Below, in pieces: positions 38,767-49,900 of a stretch of 64,000 bases of DNA (positions are counted from its first letter, which is position 1; every line of letters begins with the position of its first letter). The stretch is from the NCBI GenBank assembly GCA_037074765.1, contig JBAMDO010000223.1:1-64000 (forward strand). Reading direction: 5' to 3'. Made by a program: the position numbers and the translations under genes. The stretch is from Mansonella perstans. Taxonomy: Eukaryota; Nematoda; Chromadorea; Rhabditida; Onchocercidae. The notes beneath the pieces are model-generated. The model saw nothing but the letters and a program-made list of their open reading frames with translations, did no database searches and was not told the origin of the DNA.

Positions 38767-40372
38767 ATGGTAGCATCAAAATGGGTACGTATGACACGAG
38801 TTATGCGTTCATATCCTCGTTGGGTATTTAGTAATTGGCCCGTACATGTGAGATTTATTATGTTTAATTTTTTTTTTTTTTTGTGACAAGTACAAATGCT
38901 ATAAATCAATTAAGTTAACTCAACGGAAATGACGATTAAGCAGATATCTCATTTCATCTTTTCATAATCTTAATTAATTATATTTTTATTCAAGAAAGAT
39001 GCAAGATATAAATCTTGTCCAGATTTTCTTTAAAGCTTAAAGCTGGATTACTCTATTCGAGAATTTTTTTTTCAGCTGAGAATCTGACAATTTTTCTTTT
39101 TTTTTTTTTTGTATAATTGGTAATGATCATTGTAAAAAGAATATAAGATTTTAAAGAAGAATATGCTGTAGCTCTTTTAACATTTCAATATGCTGTTGAA
39201 ATGTTACGTGAGCATAATAATGCTTGTTATGCTTCCTAGTTATTTAAACTAGGATTCATTAAGAAATAATGACATTTCGCACATATATCTGTTGCTTTTC
39301 GTTTAAAACATATCTGATAGATAGAGCTGCTATAATTTTTGATTCATTTTATGCAAGTATTTGCGATTACGACAAGATAGATATTCAATGTTATACTTTA
39401 CTTTTTGTAGCACATGTCATAGTTTATTTTAAACAGAGCATTTTTCAGTTCGTTGGTGTTGTATTTGGTTTCGTTCCGATGACTGTTATTGTCATCTATG
39501 ATATCTTGAAGTACGGCTCGGGATATGATTGTTAGTATTTCTTTGAATCCAGAAAAATATAACATTTTGTAACGCAAGTACACGCTCATCAAGTATTGTT
39601 TAGCAGTAGCAAATTCAGCTTATAAATCTGTGCCTAAATTTTCTTTGAAGATGTTCTGGATTACTTTGTTCGTTCCACATCAATCTGGGAATTTTCCTCA
39701 TTTTTGTTTAGTAATTATCACTGTAAAAAGAAGAATATAAGGTTTTGAAGTGCCATAGTTCATGTAACATTTCAATGTGCTGTAGTAGACATAGTAATTC
39801 TTGTTATGCTTTCCAGCTATTTAAACTGGGACTCGTTACTTTGTTAAAAGTATCTTAATGTGCAAATAATGCCAAGTTTCTTAGAACTTTCTCAGACTTT
39901 TATTTTCTTAGTTGCAGCAGTTCTGTAAAAGCAATACTCTTGTTGTTTACATCTTTTTACTATGTGTCATATTCGATAATTTTCAGCTATGCCTTATTAC
40001 CGGAAATATTACCATGTTGTGCGCCCCGATGATTCAATCGCTGTTGAATGGAGACCGCCTGAAGTTGGTTGTTTTAGAATTTTATTGATTAGCTCCAAAC
40101 GAGATTGTGAAGTACAAATTGAAGAACTGTTGAATTAACTGTTTCCTACTGTGAATTCCTTCTTCCCTTTCATTCTTTCACTCTTCCCATTTAAGAAGTT
40201 TTATTTGTATCGGTGTTCTCGAAATTTAGTACGATAAAATGTTCTTGGGATTTAAAATAAGCGATAATTTTTTTAGGACTACCCAGCACCATTTGAAACA
40301 AACCGTGCGAATCGCTGGCCAACTTCCTATTGGAAAGATTATGGATTTGGCTTAAGAAAATGGAGGGATTAA
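38767..40372 (+). CDS. Small basic Trp/Tyr/Arg-rich protein, 78 aa, unknown function
   Basis: Exons 38767-38830, 39987-40063, 40277-40372, in phase. The product starts MVASKWVRMTRVMRSYPRW and continues MPYYRKYYHVVRPDDS, VEWRPPEDYPAP, ETNRANRWPTSYWKDYG and FGLRKWRD. The Arg-rich, amphipathic start without acidic residues would fit a mitochondrial presequence, and the size and composition resemble small accessory subunits of mitochondrial complexes or ribosomes; this is inference and I do not recognise the family. The acceptor tttcag ends two bases before the ATG, which strongly suggests spliced-leader trans-splicing. The first donor could be gtaatt (used here, keeps phase) or gtgaga 15 bases later, which does not keep phase. 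Confidence 0.65.
39025..39850 (+). repeat. Diverged direct duplication inside an intron
   Basis: About 210 bp at 39025-39262 recurs at about 39640-39850. Shared blocks in the same order: ttcttt(a/g)aag...ctggattact, attgtaaaaag...aatataag, catttcaat(a/g)tgctgt, and cttgttatgct with atttaaact(a/g)gga. Both copies lie in the first intron of the small 78-residue protein gene. Divergence is substantial, so the duplication is old. Confidence 0.7.
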
Positions 40373-41652
40373 GTAACGCAATACCAAGATTGACGCAATA
40401 TTTGAAACGCAATATAAGGTCACATTCTGCACAGCTTTTCGCTGTTCAGAACTGACAACTGTATATTATTGATTGTGGCTTTGATTTGTAATTTTTGTTT
40501 TTAATAAGTTTCATCAATTAATGTACATTGTTTATTTAGGATGTTTATAAAGATTAACGTTTGCTTCTGGTCAGTGTTGTTCATGCTTTTTTCTGAAATT
40601 GCTAAAATTTTAGATAGCGTAAGTATTCTTCTTTTCTAGCCGCTTTCCAGTATTACTGGTATGAGTCATGCGCCTATTATAGTTATCAAGTCCCACTAAC
40701 GTAGACTATTTGCTTTCATTTTGATATCTAGTTTTGCAAAATAATTAAATTGTTCTTGAAGCATTACCTTTTTTCTGTTTGTATAGCACTTGGCAATACG
40801 GTATAATGATTATTTTGGCTGGGGTATTATTTACTGATATACAAGCTTTTTTCATATTAAATCTTCAAATTCATACGTGAAATGACTTAATGTTCTGTAA
40901 ACCGACCACACAGCTTATTCCGGATTTCTAGCTTACTTTTTTCTACAGTGCTTACAGCTCTATGTTTGAGTAAATCAGTATTATTTATAAAACAGCGCTT
41001 TTTCGTAATAATTCTAGTTATAAGACTTATGGGTTTTTTATTACGTGAAATTAAACTGGGCATCTTTTTTTTTTGTTTATTATTGCAAATTCTTCAGCTA
41101 TAATAATTTACTGGTTTTTAAATGTTTTATTTTACAGATAAATTCAGAAAGAAATTGATATTGTTCGCTGTTTGCTATTGGTAGAGTAAAGGATAATTGA
41201 TGTAAGAGTGGTGTATTAATTAACCAATCGTAGATAATCACTAATGATACAGCGTCGTGTTATACATAGTGTTGCTACTAATTATTTTTGTGTCTTTACC
41301 AACTGTGCATAAAATATGTTACAATAACGTCCCGTCAACAAAGTCAAAATGCCGCTAAAAGACGTGATACTCTCCTCCGCCGTCCTAAAATTTTTCCTGT
41401 CGTCATCTTTCAGTCTTTGATGTTCATACTCATTACGCTGGGTTTCAGCTTGTTATAGATAATCATTGCTGCAACAAGAACCGCTTAGGTGTGTTTTATC
41501 AGCTAGTGAAATTTAAACAGATCACTTTAAAATTTAATATATTACTGCTGTAAGTTTAACGTTACTGAAACGATTTTATTCCAAAGTTTAATTTAAAAGT
41601 GGAGATGTGGAATAGCATGACGACATTATATATTGCTCATTGAATATTTTAG
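40373..41652. other. Intergenic; nothing recognised
   Basis: 3' flank of the 78-residue protein gene. No supported exon, RNA gene or repeat was seen. Confidence 0.4.
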
Positions 41653-41997
41653 ACCCTTTTCTCAGCCAACTGAGAATAATCGAAAATACATCGAAATTTC
41701 CCTTGAACTCTCGTTATCATTATTTCCCACATTCTTCACAACTAACGGGAAACTGTACTCTAAAATTTTGAGTGTATTCAAAACGATACAAGAAATGGCA
41801 CATGATGAATTTATATCGAATTTTTCGACTGTCCATCGATTCTTAAAATCAATGTGAATGCAGTTCCAGCGTCATTAGCTCGATGGATTAATGAAGAATA
41901 TGCTACAGCTATTCAGTGTAATCTGGATGATACGATAATCTGGATGATGGAAGTTAAAAATGTCTTCGCTGGTATTATTTTCTGCGATACACCATAA
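41653..41997 (+). pseudogene. Decayed coding remnant, parent unknown
   Basis: After an atattttag acceptor the frame reads PFSQPTENNRKYIEISLELS, LYSKILSVFKTIQEMAHDEF and STVHRFLKSM, then a TGA at 41854-41857. The next frame over continues without a gap as NVNAVPASLARWINEEYATA and IIWMMEVKNVFAG. One base gained or lost would unite them into about 110 residues of helical, soluble protein. A local duplication (ctggatgat twice near 41924-41948) is visible. It has no start, no clear donor and no recognised family, so I treat it as a pseudogene fragment. Confidence 0.4.
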
Positions 41998-42661
41998 TTT
42001 TATTACATTTCTTGTGTTGCGGAATGCCACCATCCATCCATTTCTGCATGGTTATCATTTATACTACTTAGCAAGCCAATCGGATGCAAGGAATTTTTTA
42101 AAAAAATGCAATATAGCTGTGAAATGAAAAGAAGGTCAAGGACCTGTAAGCTAAGATCGTTGCATTAATTTCTAACGATTTCAGTAATTTCGATGTAATT
42201 TACTAACATACTAATGAAACATTGCATGTTTATTAGTTTATATCTGTAAAACTGAAATTATTCAAGCAAGAATTTGAACTTATTTTTGCAAGCTCATTTC
42301 CTTGTAACATACGTATTGCGGAGATGTATATATTAGTGATCACACAATAATTATTGTTCAACAAAATATTTTTAAAAAAAGAAAAAAAAATTGCTACCTA
42401 TGCTCAAAAAACTTCTAACTGAACTTTTTAGGACTAAAATTATGTTTAAAACTTTCTTGGATTTTATCTTTCAGAGAATAACATTGTCCATAAAATGATG
42501 CAAAAAAAGTGATGCACATCATTTTTTTAACAGATGCTTCAATGTTATGTAAGCAGTTTTAGTATTCCTGCAATTTTTGAACTTCGAAATTTTCAGCTAA
42601 TTATCTTAATTTGAACATCATCGATTTAAGGAGCACTTATTGTCTGTTTTACTTCATTCAG

Positions 42662-43867
42662 ACTGAAATTTGTCACGATACGAATGTTCAATGAACAGAA
42701 AGAGCGCAATTCTACGAATGATGCTAATAGTTTATGTACTGATCTATGCCGTACGGTTGTTTGATTCTATTTGTTGTTACATTTTTCATCATATGTTTTA
42801 TTCAGAGAAGTCCGCGTAAGTCTATAAGTCTGAGTCATTCCTTACTAACAGTGCAACTCGTTCGGAATTAGTTAAACAAATTCCCTTTATAACTACAAGT
42901 TAGTAAAGAGAATCATTTTTATAATGCACAAAAATAATAACCGCTAATCGATTGACTGTATTTTACGAATTATTGCTATTTGTTAATTATGTCTTATTTA
43001 CAAAACTTTAAAATTAACTGCTTCATTGCAAGGAAAGAACTCATAATCGTAATGCTTCGTTTTACTTATTTTTTGCCAATTTTTTATTATATAACTTCCC
43101 TTGCAATGAAAGTTACTTTTTAAAAAAAATCAAGCTGTAAGGTGGATCTGAATTGAGCTGTACGGTGCATCTGAATTCAATAGTTAAACTAACGCAGAAT
43201 CATCATATCTGGAATTTGTAAGAATTTGGGATTAAAAGTATAGATATCAAATGATGGAAAATGAGAAGTGACAGAATGTTGCATACGAGTCGTCACAATG
43301 TGTTTATATTTTATCCTTAATAACCTATAATGATATTCGATCTTTTCAACCTATTATAACAGAATTTGAAATGCATTTTTTGACTGCAATCCTAATACCT
43401 TAAAACTGTCTCGTCAAAAATACATCAGGTTGTAGAAACAAACCGTGGAAATGTTCCCCATCATACGTTTCAGAAATTAACTTTTTTTACAATGAATCTT
43501 TTGCTAATGATTATCGAAATTCGGCACCTCAATCAGTATTAGTTTGATATTTCTTCCAAATGATAAAATGAGCAACAAAAGAAAGCTGACGGCAGGATGA
43601 CGAAGCTGTTATCACACAATTTCGAAAAGATTGTCAAATTAAATTCAGTTTTTGCAATCCAATCTGTATAAATGCAAATCTATACACAGTGAACTATATA
43701 TTATGAGGATTTTTACATGAAATATGTGTCCTTAAAGGGAACCTACTTGTTTAATTTATGATATCAGATGCATCACTCAGAAAATGCTAATTCATCTTTT
43801 TTAATTTCAGCATCTCGTACAGAGCATTTCAAATTCTTCGGAATACGATGATTTGTACACATTCACA
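42662..43867 (+). CDS. Two candidate exons of an unidentified gene
   Basis: A strong acceptor (tgttttacttcattcag) precedes 42662 and a consensus donor gtaagt follows 42816. Between them, one frame encodes a hydrophobic peptide starting MNRKSAILRMMLIVYVLIYA and another a polar one (FNEQKERNSTNDANSLCTDL). A second exon after tttttaatttcag at about 43811 reads HLVQSISNSSEYDDLYTFT and stops at 43867; a different frame of it continues the hydrophobic peptide in phase. I cannot decide which frame is used. Good splice sites argue that the exons are real, but the product is unidentified. Confidence 0.3.
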
Positions 43868-45438
43868 TAATCGAAAGCTTTTTTGACACTGCAAGCTGCC
43901 ATGTTAAATGACGGCTGAACCTAATATTTGAGATGGATCAAAACAATTTAGCTATAAATTTTAAATTCACATAGACGTACTCTGCATATACTTTGGGAGA
44001 TATAATAAAATTAGTCTTATTGATTCAGGAGTACCAATCACTCTCAGGTAAAGAAGTTTTCGATTACCGGTTTCTGTCTAAATTAATTTTGAAGTAGACT
44101 GGACGGCATTTCAAATTAAGCAGAAAAAAGTAGTTCCAACAATGAATCTATGCTTTAACACTCAAAAACACTGAATAATTCTGCTACGTTCAAGAATTTG
44201 CGGAACTCCTGAATTATTAATTGACTGACATATATAAAACCAAATTAACTGTAAACCAGTGAGATCAACTTTTCGACACTAAAAATGTCCATTAAAAATT
44301 TTTACCTAAAAAAATCCAGAAAATTCACTACGCTCTCACTTAAATCTAAGATCGAAAAAAGGAAAACAGGTACTTTCAAAATGACCGATTCATAACCGCC
44401 CGTATTTTATATGATTTCCGAAGTAACTGAAATGGGTTCATAACCTAAAAAAAAATTTAAATGGCTTAAATAAGATTTTCATCGCCGATGATGAGTTATT
44501 TCTGTCTAGTCCAAAGCACACTTTTTCATGCGTCTGTCTTATTAGCGATTGCTCCTTGAGCTGTTTGCTCGAAGTGCTTCTCGTAGGAGAAACTGATGCA
44601 AATAGAGACGAGAATCTAACCTGTTAAATGTTTGATAATAGCAGTAGCAATCATATCACTGCAGTGTTAAAAAAATTCAAAGACAATAAACAAATTACAT
44701 ATAGATGAGAGAAGTTAAGAAGCAAATATGATAAATATAATAATGAAATAGTGAAATCATGGATTTGCAGTCTAACTACAAGTTTATTAGTGAACATGAA
44801 TATACGCTTGAAAAATTTCCGTTTTTAAAACAGGGAAAATTCATAAAAGTCAAAAAGTCAGTAAAACAGCGATGCACAAAAAATGTCGCGTTTTTGGCAT
44901 AATATTTTTTAAGGTAGCGAGCACCCTTCATATACTTACAAATGTATTCCTTCCAAATAAATTCACATAAAAAAAAAAAAAAAAAACAGTACATATTTTA
45001 AACCAAATCAAAAGCCAGTAAAAATGGTCCCAAAATATGAAAGCAACTCAGCAGAAAGATTTTCTTAACTTCAACCTCGAGCTAAAGATTCAAGTAAGCA
45101 ATGCTCTACATTTCATATGATCCGTTAGAGGTGCTTTTCCAGATATAGTTTTGTATGGAAAAGAAATTTATTTTCTAAAATTATTAAAGTATGAGGATAG
45201 AAGAATGGTAACAGTTTGCAAAATAAAACAATTCTAAGATTATATTATTGAAACCTAATGAGTTATGATAACAAACTGGCTGTATTAATACTGATAATAA
45301 AAATGACATCACATGTCAATTACTTCCAAAGCTATGGCACCCACGTCAACAAATCAACATCTGAAAAACAAATAATACAAATAATATATTCAATTTCTGA
45401 AATACGGGGCAACATGTTCTCTCAAAAAATCACATTTG
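43868..45438. other. Intergenic with one weak minus-strand exon candidate
   Basis: At about 44620-44540 on the minus strand, after a tttaacag acceptor, a frame reads LDSRLYLHQFLLREALRANS and stops; a second frame over the same bases also reads well. No connecting exon was found. An A-rich run lies at about 44970-44986. Nothing else recognised. Confidence 0.3.
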
Positions 45439-46932
45439 TCAAAAAATAAAACAATTTATATTTAAATTCTTACATTCTTCACTGATTAAGTAATCCAGCA
45501 CAAGCCCAAAGAATGATTTATGTAATTTTGCTTGTATATTACCAGATTGGAAATACCTGAAATATAAAAAATACAGAATTATGAACACCACCCTTCTTAA
45601 TAAACGTCAAAGCTTCTCGCCAGTAAAGATGAAAAATGAAACAGCAGAAGAAAGAATACCATCCCAAATGAAAACCGCAGCTAGGGCACACACAGACGGT
45701 CCACTCATAATTCGGCCACCAAGTATTCGCCAGGTAAGACTGCAAAACAGCATATTTCTTTTTTCTTCACAGGCAGTTTTAATCAAAACAAGCAGCAGAG
45801 AATGACTATTCAGATGTATTACGAAAACGATAAGAAACTTTCTATATGACTTTCATTAGGGGAACTTATAAACCTCCAGCGCTATAGTTACATTACTCTA
45901 ATTTTATTCTGGAACCTCCTAAGAACCAGCGATTCAAGTTATCAAATGTAGCTTAGTCTATCAAGTGTAGATTCCAGCAGATTTCATCTCACATTTCTTT
46001 TAAATTAATCCTTTTAAATCCAACTATAAATTATTTTTGATGAAGCAGTTTTCCGAAAAAGCTCAAACCATAAAATAATCAAGCATTTTCTTTCCATCTC
46101 TAAAAAACCACACGCTACTGAAATGTGGAAATGAAATTTCGAGGTTTGCTTACCTTACCTGCAAGTGTTAATTCAGCTGTTGAAGCAGTTATCACATCGA
46201 ATTTTTCAGCTGCAAGAAACTAAATAAAACGCAATAAATTAGGAAATAACATACTGAATACAGAAGCTGCTTAATTCTTCAAAATACTGCAAAGATTAGA
46301 AAATATTTTGAACTTGAACAGCGGTCTGCTGACCCCTTATCCACAAGATACACTTTAGACTTCAACTGTCTAAAAAATGACGACGTTTAACTGCTTGAAG
46401 ATGAAATCGGCGTTCCAAATTATCAAGATTCATCAGTGATGACAAGGAATAAAAAAGTATGTGTAAAATTACACGTACTGAATTCACACGTAAATTTGAA
46501 AAGAAAATTTAAACATACGAATGGCATTTTCGAAGACTTGAACGAGTTGATTGCGGCCCAAAATAGTCATATTATATGAACGTATAGCTTTCACACTCTT
46601 CTCATTGGTAAGCTTCCAACCTTCCACAATGTCACGTCCGCAGTTACGACAAAGTAGTGACACAGATCCTGAAAAGTATTTCATGGAAATTCCAGGACTT
46701 TTTAAGGCTTAAGCTGAAAACCCTTAAGAATTAACTACACACTCTACTCTTTCTAAACGATTGCAATTATTAGAAACATGCAATTCACTAATAATCTTGA
46801 TAATGATGTTTCTAAGTAAAGTAAAACTCTGGACGATTAGAGCTGATTTTGAGATGTGCCTAACGATGAAAATTAAACCATACCCACTGGGACAGTTAAC
46901 ACGAAACACCACATCAACCATAGCAGGTACAT
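45439..46932 (-). CDS. Secreted CULT-domain (cereblon-type) protein, 5 exons
   Basis: Exons, 5' to 3': 46932-46884, 46668-46519, 46209-46154, 45739-45660, 45556-45439; all phases agree, 150 residues. A signal peptide (MYLLWLMWCFVLTVPVG) leads directly into a CULT domain: LLCRNCGRDI (first zinc CxxC), MTILGRNQLVQVFENAIP, NTWWPNYEWTVCVCPSCG (two cage Trp and the second zinc CxxC), HLGWYFQ (third cage Trp), then SFFGLVLDYL. These Trp correspond to human cereblon W380, W386 and W400, the aromatic cage that binds thalidomide and cyclic imide degrons. No Lon domain is present, so it is not a ubiquitin ligase receptor; stand-alone secreted CULT proteins are known, but their function is not. An acceptor ttattacag ends 5 bases before the ATG. 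Exon 3 ends at the second of two nested donors (gtaaggtaagc), chosen by phase. Confidence 0.9.
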
Positions 46933-49900
46933 ATATCTGTAATAAACCTGAAAATTAATCAGTGTATTATTACTCATCTTACGAGAATGCTCAGTACCAC
47001 GCAGTGCTACTTATCACGCAAACGAAGGAGCGAAATGAAAATGACAACTCGATGAAATGGATCGGATATTGTGATATCCGATCTGTTTAAGATAAAGCAC
47101 TGTTCGAAATCTTCATAAAGAAATTCCAATTAATTTAATTCTGGAAATAATTCTTCAAAAAGTTTATCAAAATATCAAAATTATTTTAACTAATTTTAGT
47201 AGCAGATAATGAGATATTTATTTCAACGCAAATAATCTTTCATATGAAAATTTCATTATCTCAAAAAAATAATTTAGCTATTTAACAAGAGATAACAGGA
47301 AATATTTCTATCACTCATTGTTGATTGTTTAATTATAACTGATCTGTACAATTATTCTTATCATACTTCCAACATATTATTTCCTTTTTAACCTTTTTGG
47401 TGTTTAATTTGAATCTTAGTGATTTTCAACTTCTGACAAGCTTTATTGTCGCTGATTATAAGCTGGGCTAAATGTCTTTTTCGACTGATACAGAAAATTA
47501 CAATATTAATTGCACGTTCTCAAGAAATCCGTTAATTTTGTCGAATATTTAGGAATATAATAGATATTATGTTATTCAAGTATTCATGAAAGTTCAAGTA
47601 ACCGTATTCGTAGAAAAAGTTATCCTCAGTCTCGATTCATCGAGAACATTATTCGCAGTCTTGACTCGTCGAAACTTATAATGAAGGAAATATAACTCAT
47701 TCACTAAATAACACCATCATAATGTTTAAATGCTACAGATAATGTTAGATGATTCCGATGCAGCTGCGATAATTAGCTTTTTCGTCACGTTAAATTTACT
47801 TGTATAAACTGATTCTGTTTCTGGCACAATGGTTATCCTCATTGTTGAGATAGCTCATCCGAGCATTTTATTGCTGTTTGAAAGCGTTAATTTAAGCGTA
47901 TTACAAAAATGGCATTGTCTGCTAGTTGACCTATATTCATGTGTATTAGTATTCCCCATTACAAATTACTTCTTTAAACTTTTGATCTGCTATCGCATCA
48001 AGGTAAGAGACGGAGTCAAATAATTTGAATGCGAACTGGAAAAGGAGGATGTTAAAAAATAATTTGGAGGAATCAGCTAAGGAGAGAGCAGTAACTAATG
48101 TATGGAAGATATCAATATTATTTATTAGGCGAAATATCACATTGTTTACACCAAACATCCTTTACAATTTATTTTTTTATTGTTTTCGAAAATGGAAAAT
48201 TGAAGTCGGAGAGAATTTGTCTGTGAGACTGGAAAAGTTCAAAATATTTAATTGAACAGAAAATAAGTTTTCCTTACTAAAATACATAGCAAATCATAAT
48301 TTCCAGTAGTTGAATCTAAAATGAGTTTCAACAGCTAAGACTGTTATGACTTCTATTCCTTAAAAGCCAAGCCGTGAGCTGAATCATGAGGACTTGAATA
48401 AAAAAAATGTTAGAAATATTTGCATTTGAGATAAAATAATGAGAATGGAAAGACAAAAATAAGGAAATAAAGGAGGTAAATGAAGATTTTTCTTTCAGCA
48501 TCTATTTATCTATGCAATTCTTCATTTAATGTAAAGATTCAGGAAGAAATGTTAAGGTCAATTTAGATGAGTAGACGCCATAAAACTTTTGAAATGGATG
48601 ATTCTGAAGGTGTGTTCGGATATTGGTTGCGACATTGTACAGATCAGTTATGTCAAACGATCAAAAGTAGTAATAAATTGTGAATAATGTAACTGACTTC
48701 AGACATTTAATAAAGGATGGCGTCATGAAAGACAACATGATCAACAATAAGAGAGTACAAAAAGGGTAAAATGGACTGGCAATTTTTTATCATGTAAATA
48801 GATAAATATCTTGGGAACCGGTTCATCCGTCAATCAGTACTAGTCAGTCATTATTGTAGTTTTGATTTGTGCGCGAGATGGAGTGGAAGAGGAGGTTCGG
48901 GGTGTGAGACGGGAAAGGCGCGGGAGGGATGCGCGATCACAACCAATGGATTGTTTCTTCCGCACCTGCTGCAAAGTTGTAGCAGTCATTGCAAAAGAGG
49001 ATATGGAGATATAGGCAGATATCAGGCGCAGTCATCATTGTTGACGTTTTCAGCTGGTGTCATCATCATAGTGTCCTAATTGCTGTCATCAACATCTTTA
49101 TTTCCGTCGTTTAAGTATGGATGATAGCTGAAGCTACTTAACCTAATATTCAGCAGACTTTCCTCTTCATACTATACCTTCTTGACCACTGGTCCTTATT
49201 CATTTGGTGTCATTCGACCCGATCTAACGCTCTTCTGCAAAACAAATACCATAACAAACTTGACCGCAACTTTGCAATAAAAATCCGATGACAATCCCAT
49301 TGACAGAAATATTGCAGAAGCAACTTCGCAATAGCTTTGTTTATCCAGCGCGTTACATTTAACGATTCTCATTATTTTCGTCAACGTTCTATCACCGATA
49401 CACTGCTGTTCATTACTATTCGTATATAATTAAACGTTATTAGCTCCATAAAAGTTCTTTGAAGTCAGAGTGTCCGTGACCTTTGACCCCTCACTTTTCT
49501 GTATATGACCTTTTGCAATAGCCACACGAGTCAGGAGCACTCCAAGAAAATACGGTTGCTGCAGACCACCCAAACTAAAATTTTGCATATATGCTTATTC
49601 TAATACTGCTCTTCGCCAATTTGCAAGGTTTGTCATCAATTTTGACTTCTTCAAGATGAAACATTGAAACGTTCCAACTATGATTTTGTTTAAAGTTGTT
49701 GTATCCCGTTATATGTTTGAACTTCTGAAGTTGGAAAATTTTACATTTTCGTAACCTTCAAGCTCCTCTTTTCTAGAATTCTCATTTAACATTTCTTAAT
49801 ATCCACAACTTGGTTGAACTCAAATAACAGATTTTCGTTGATAAGAGGCTGCCAGAGAGATGGAACGGATCGACCTAATTATTTTCTGTTTGCGATAAAA

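Noticed and set aside
39269..39535. 88-codon hydrophobic frame in an intron
   Set aside because: Lies between the two copies of an intronic duplication in T-rich DNA, lacks splice context and looks like translated U-rich intron.
48867..49079. 70-codon GC-rich open frame
   Set aside because: Gly/Arg/Ser-rich by base composition alone, without splice sites or recognisable motifs; kept only as a compositional feature.
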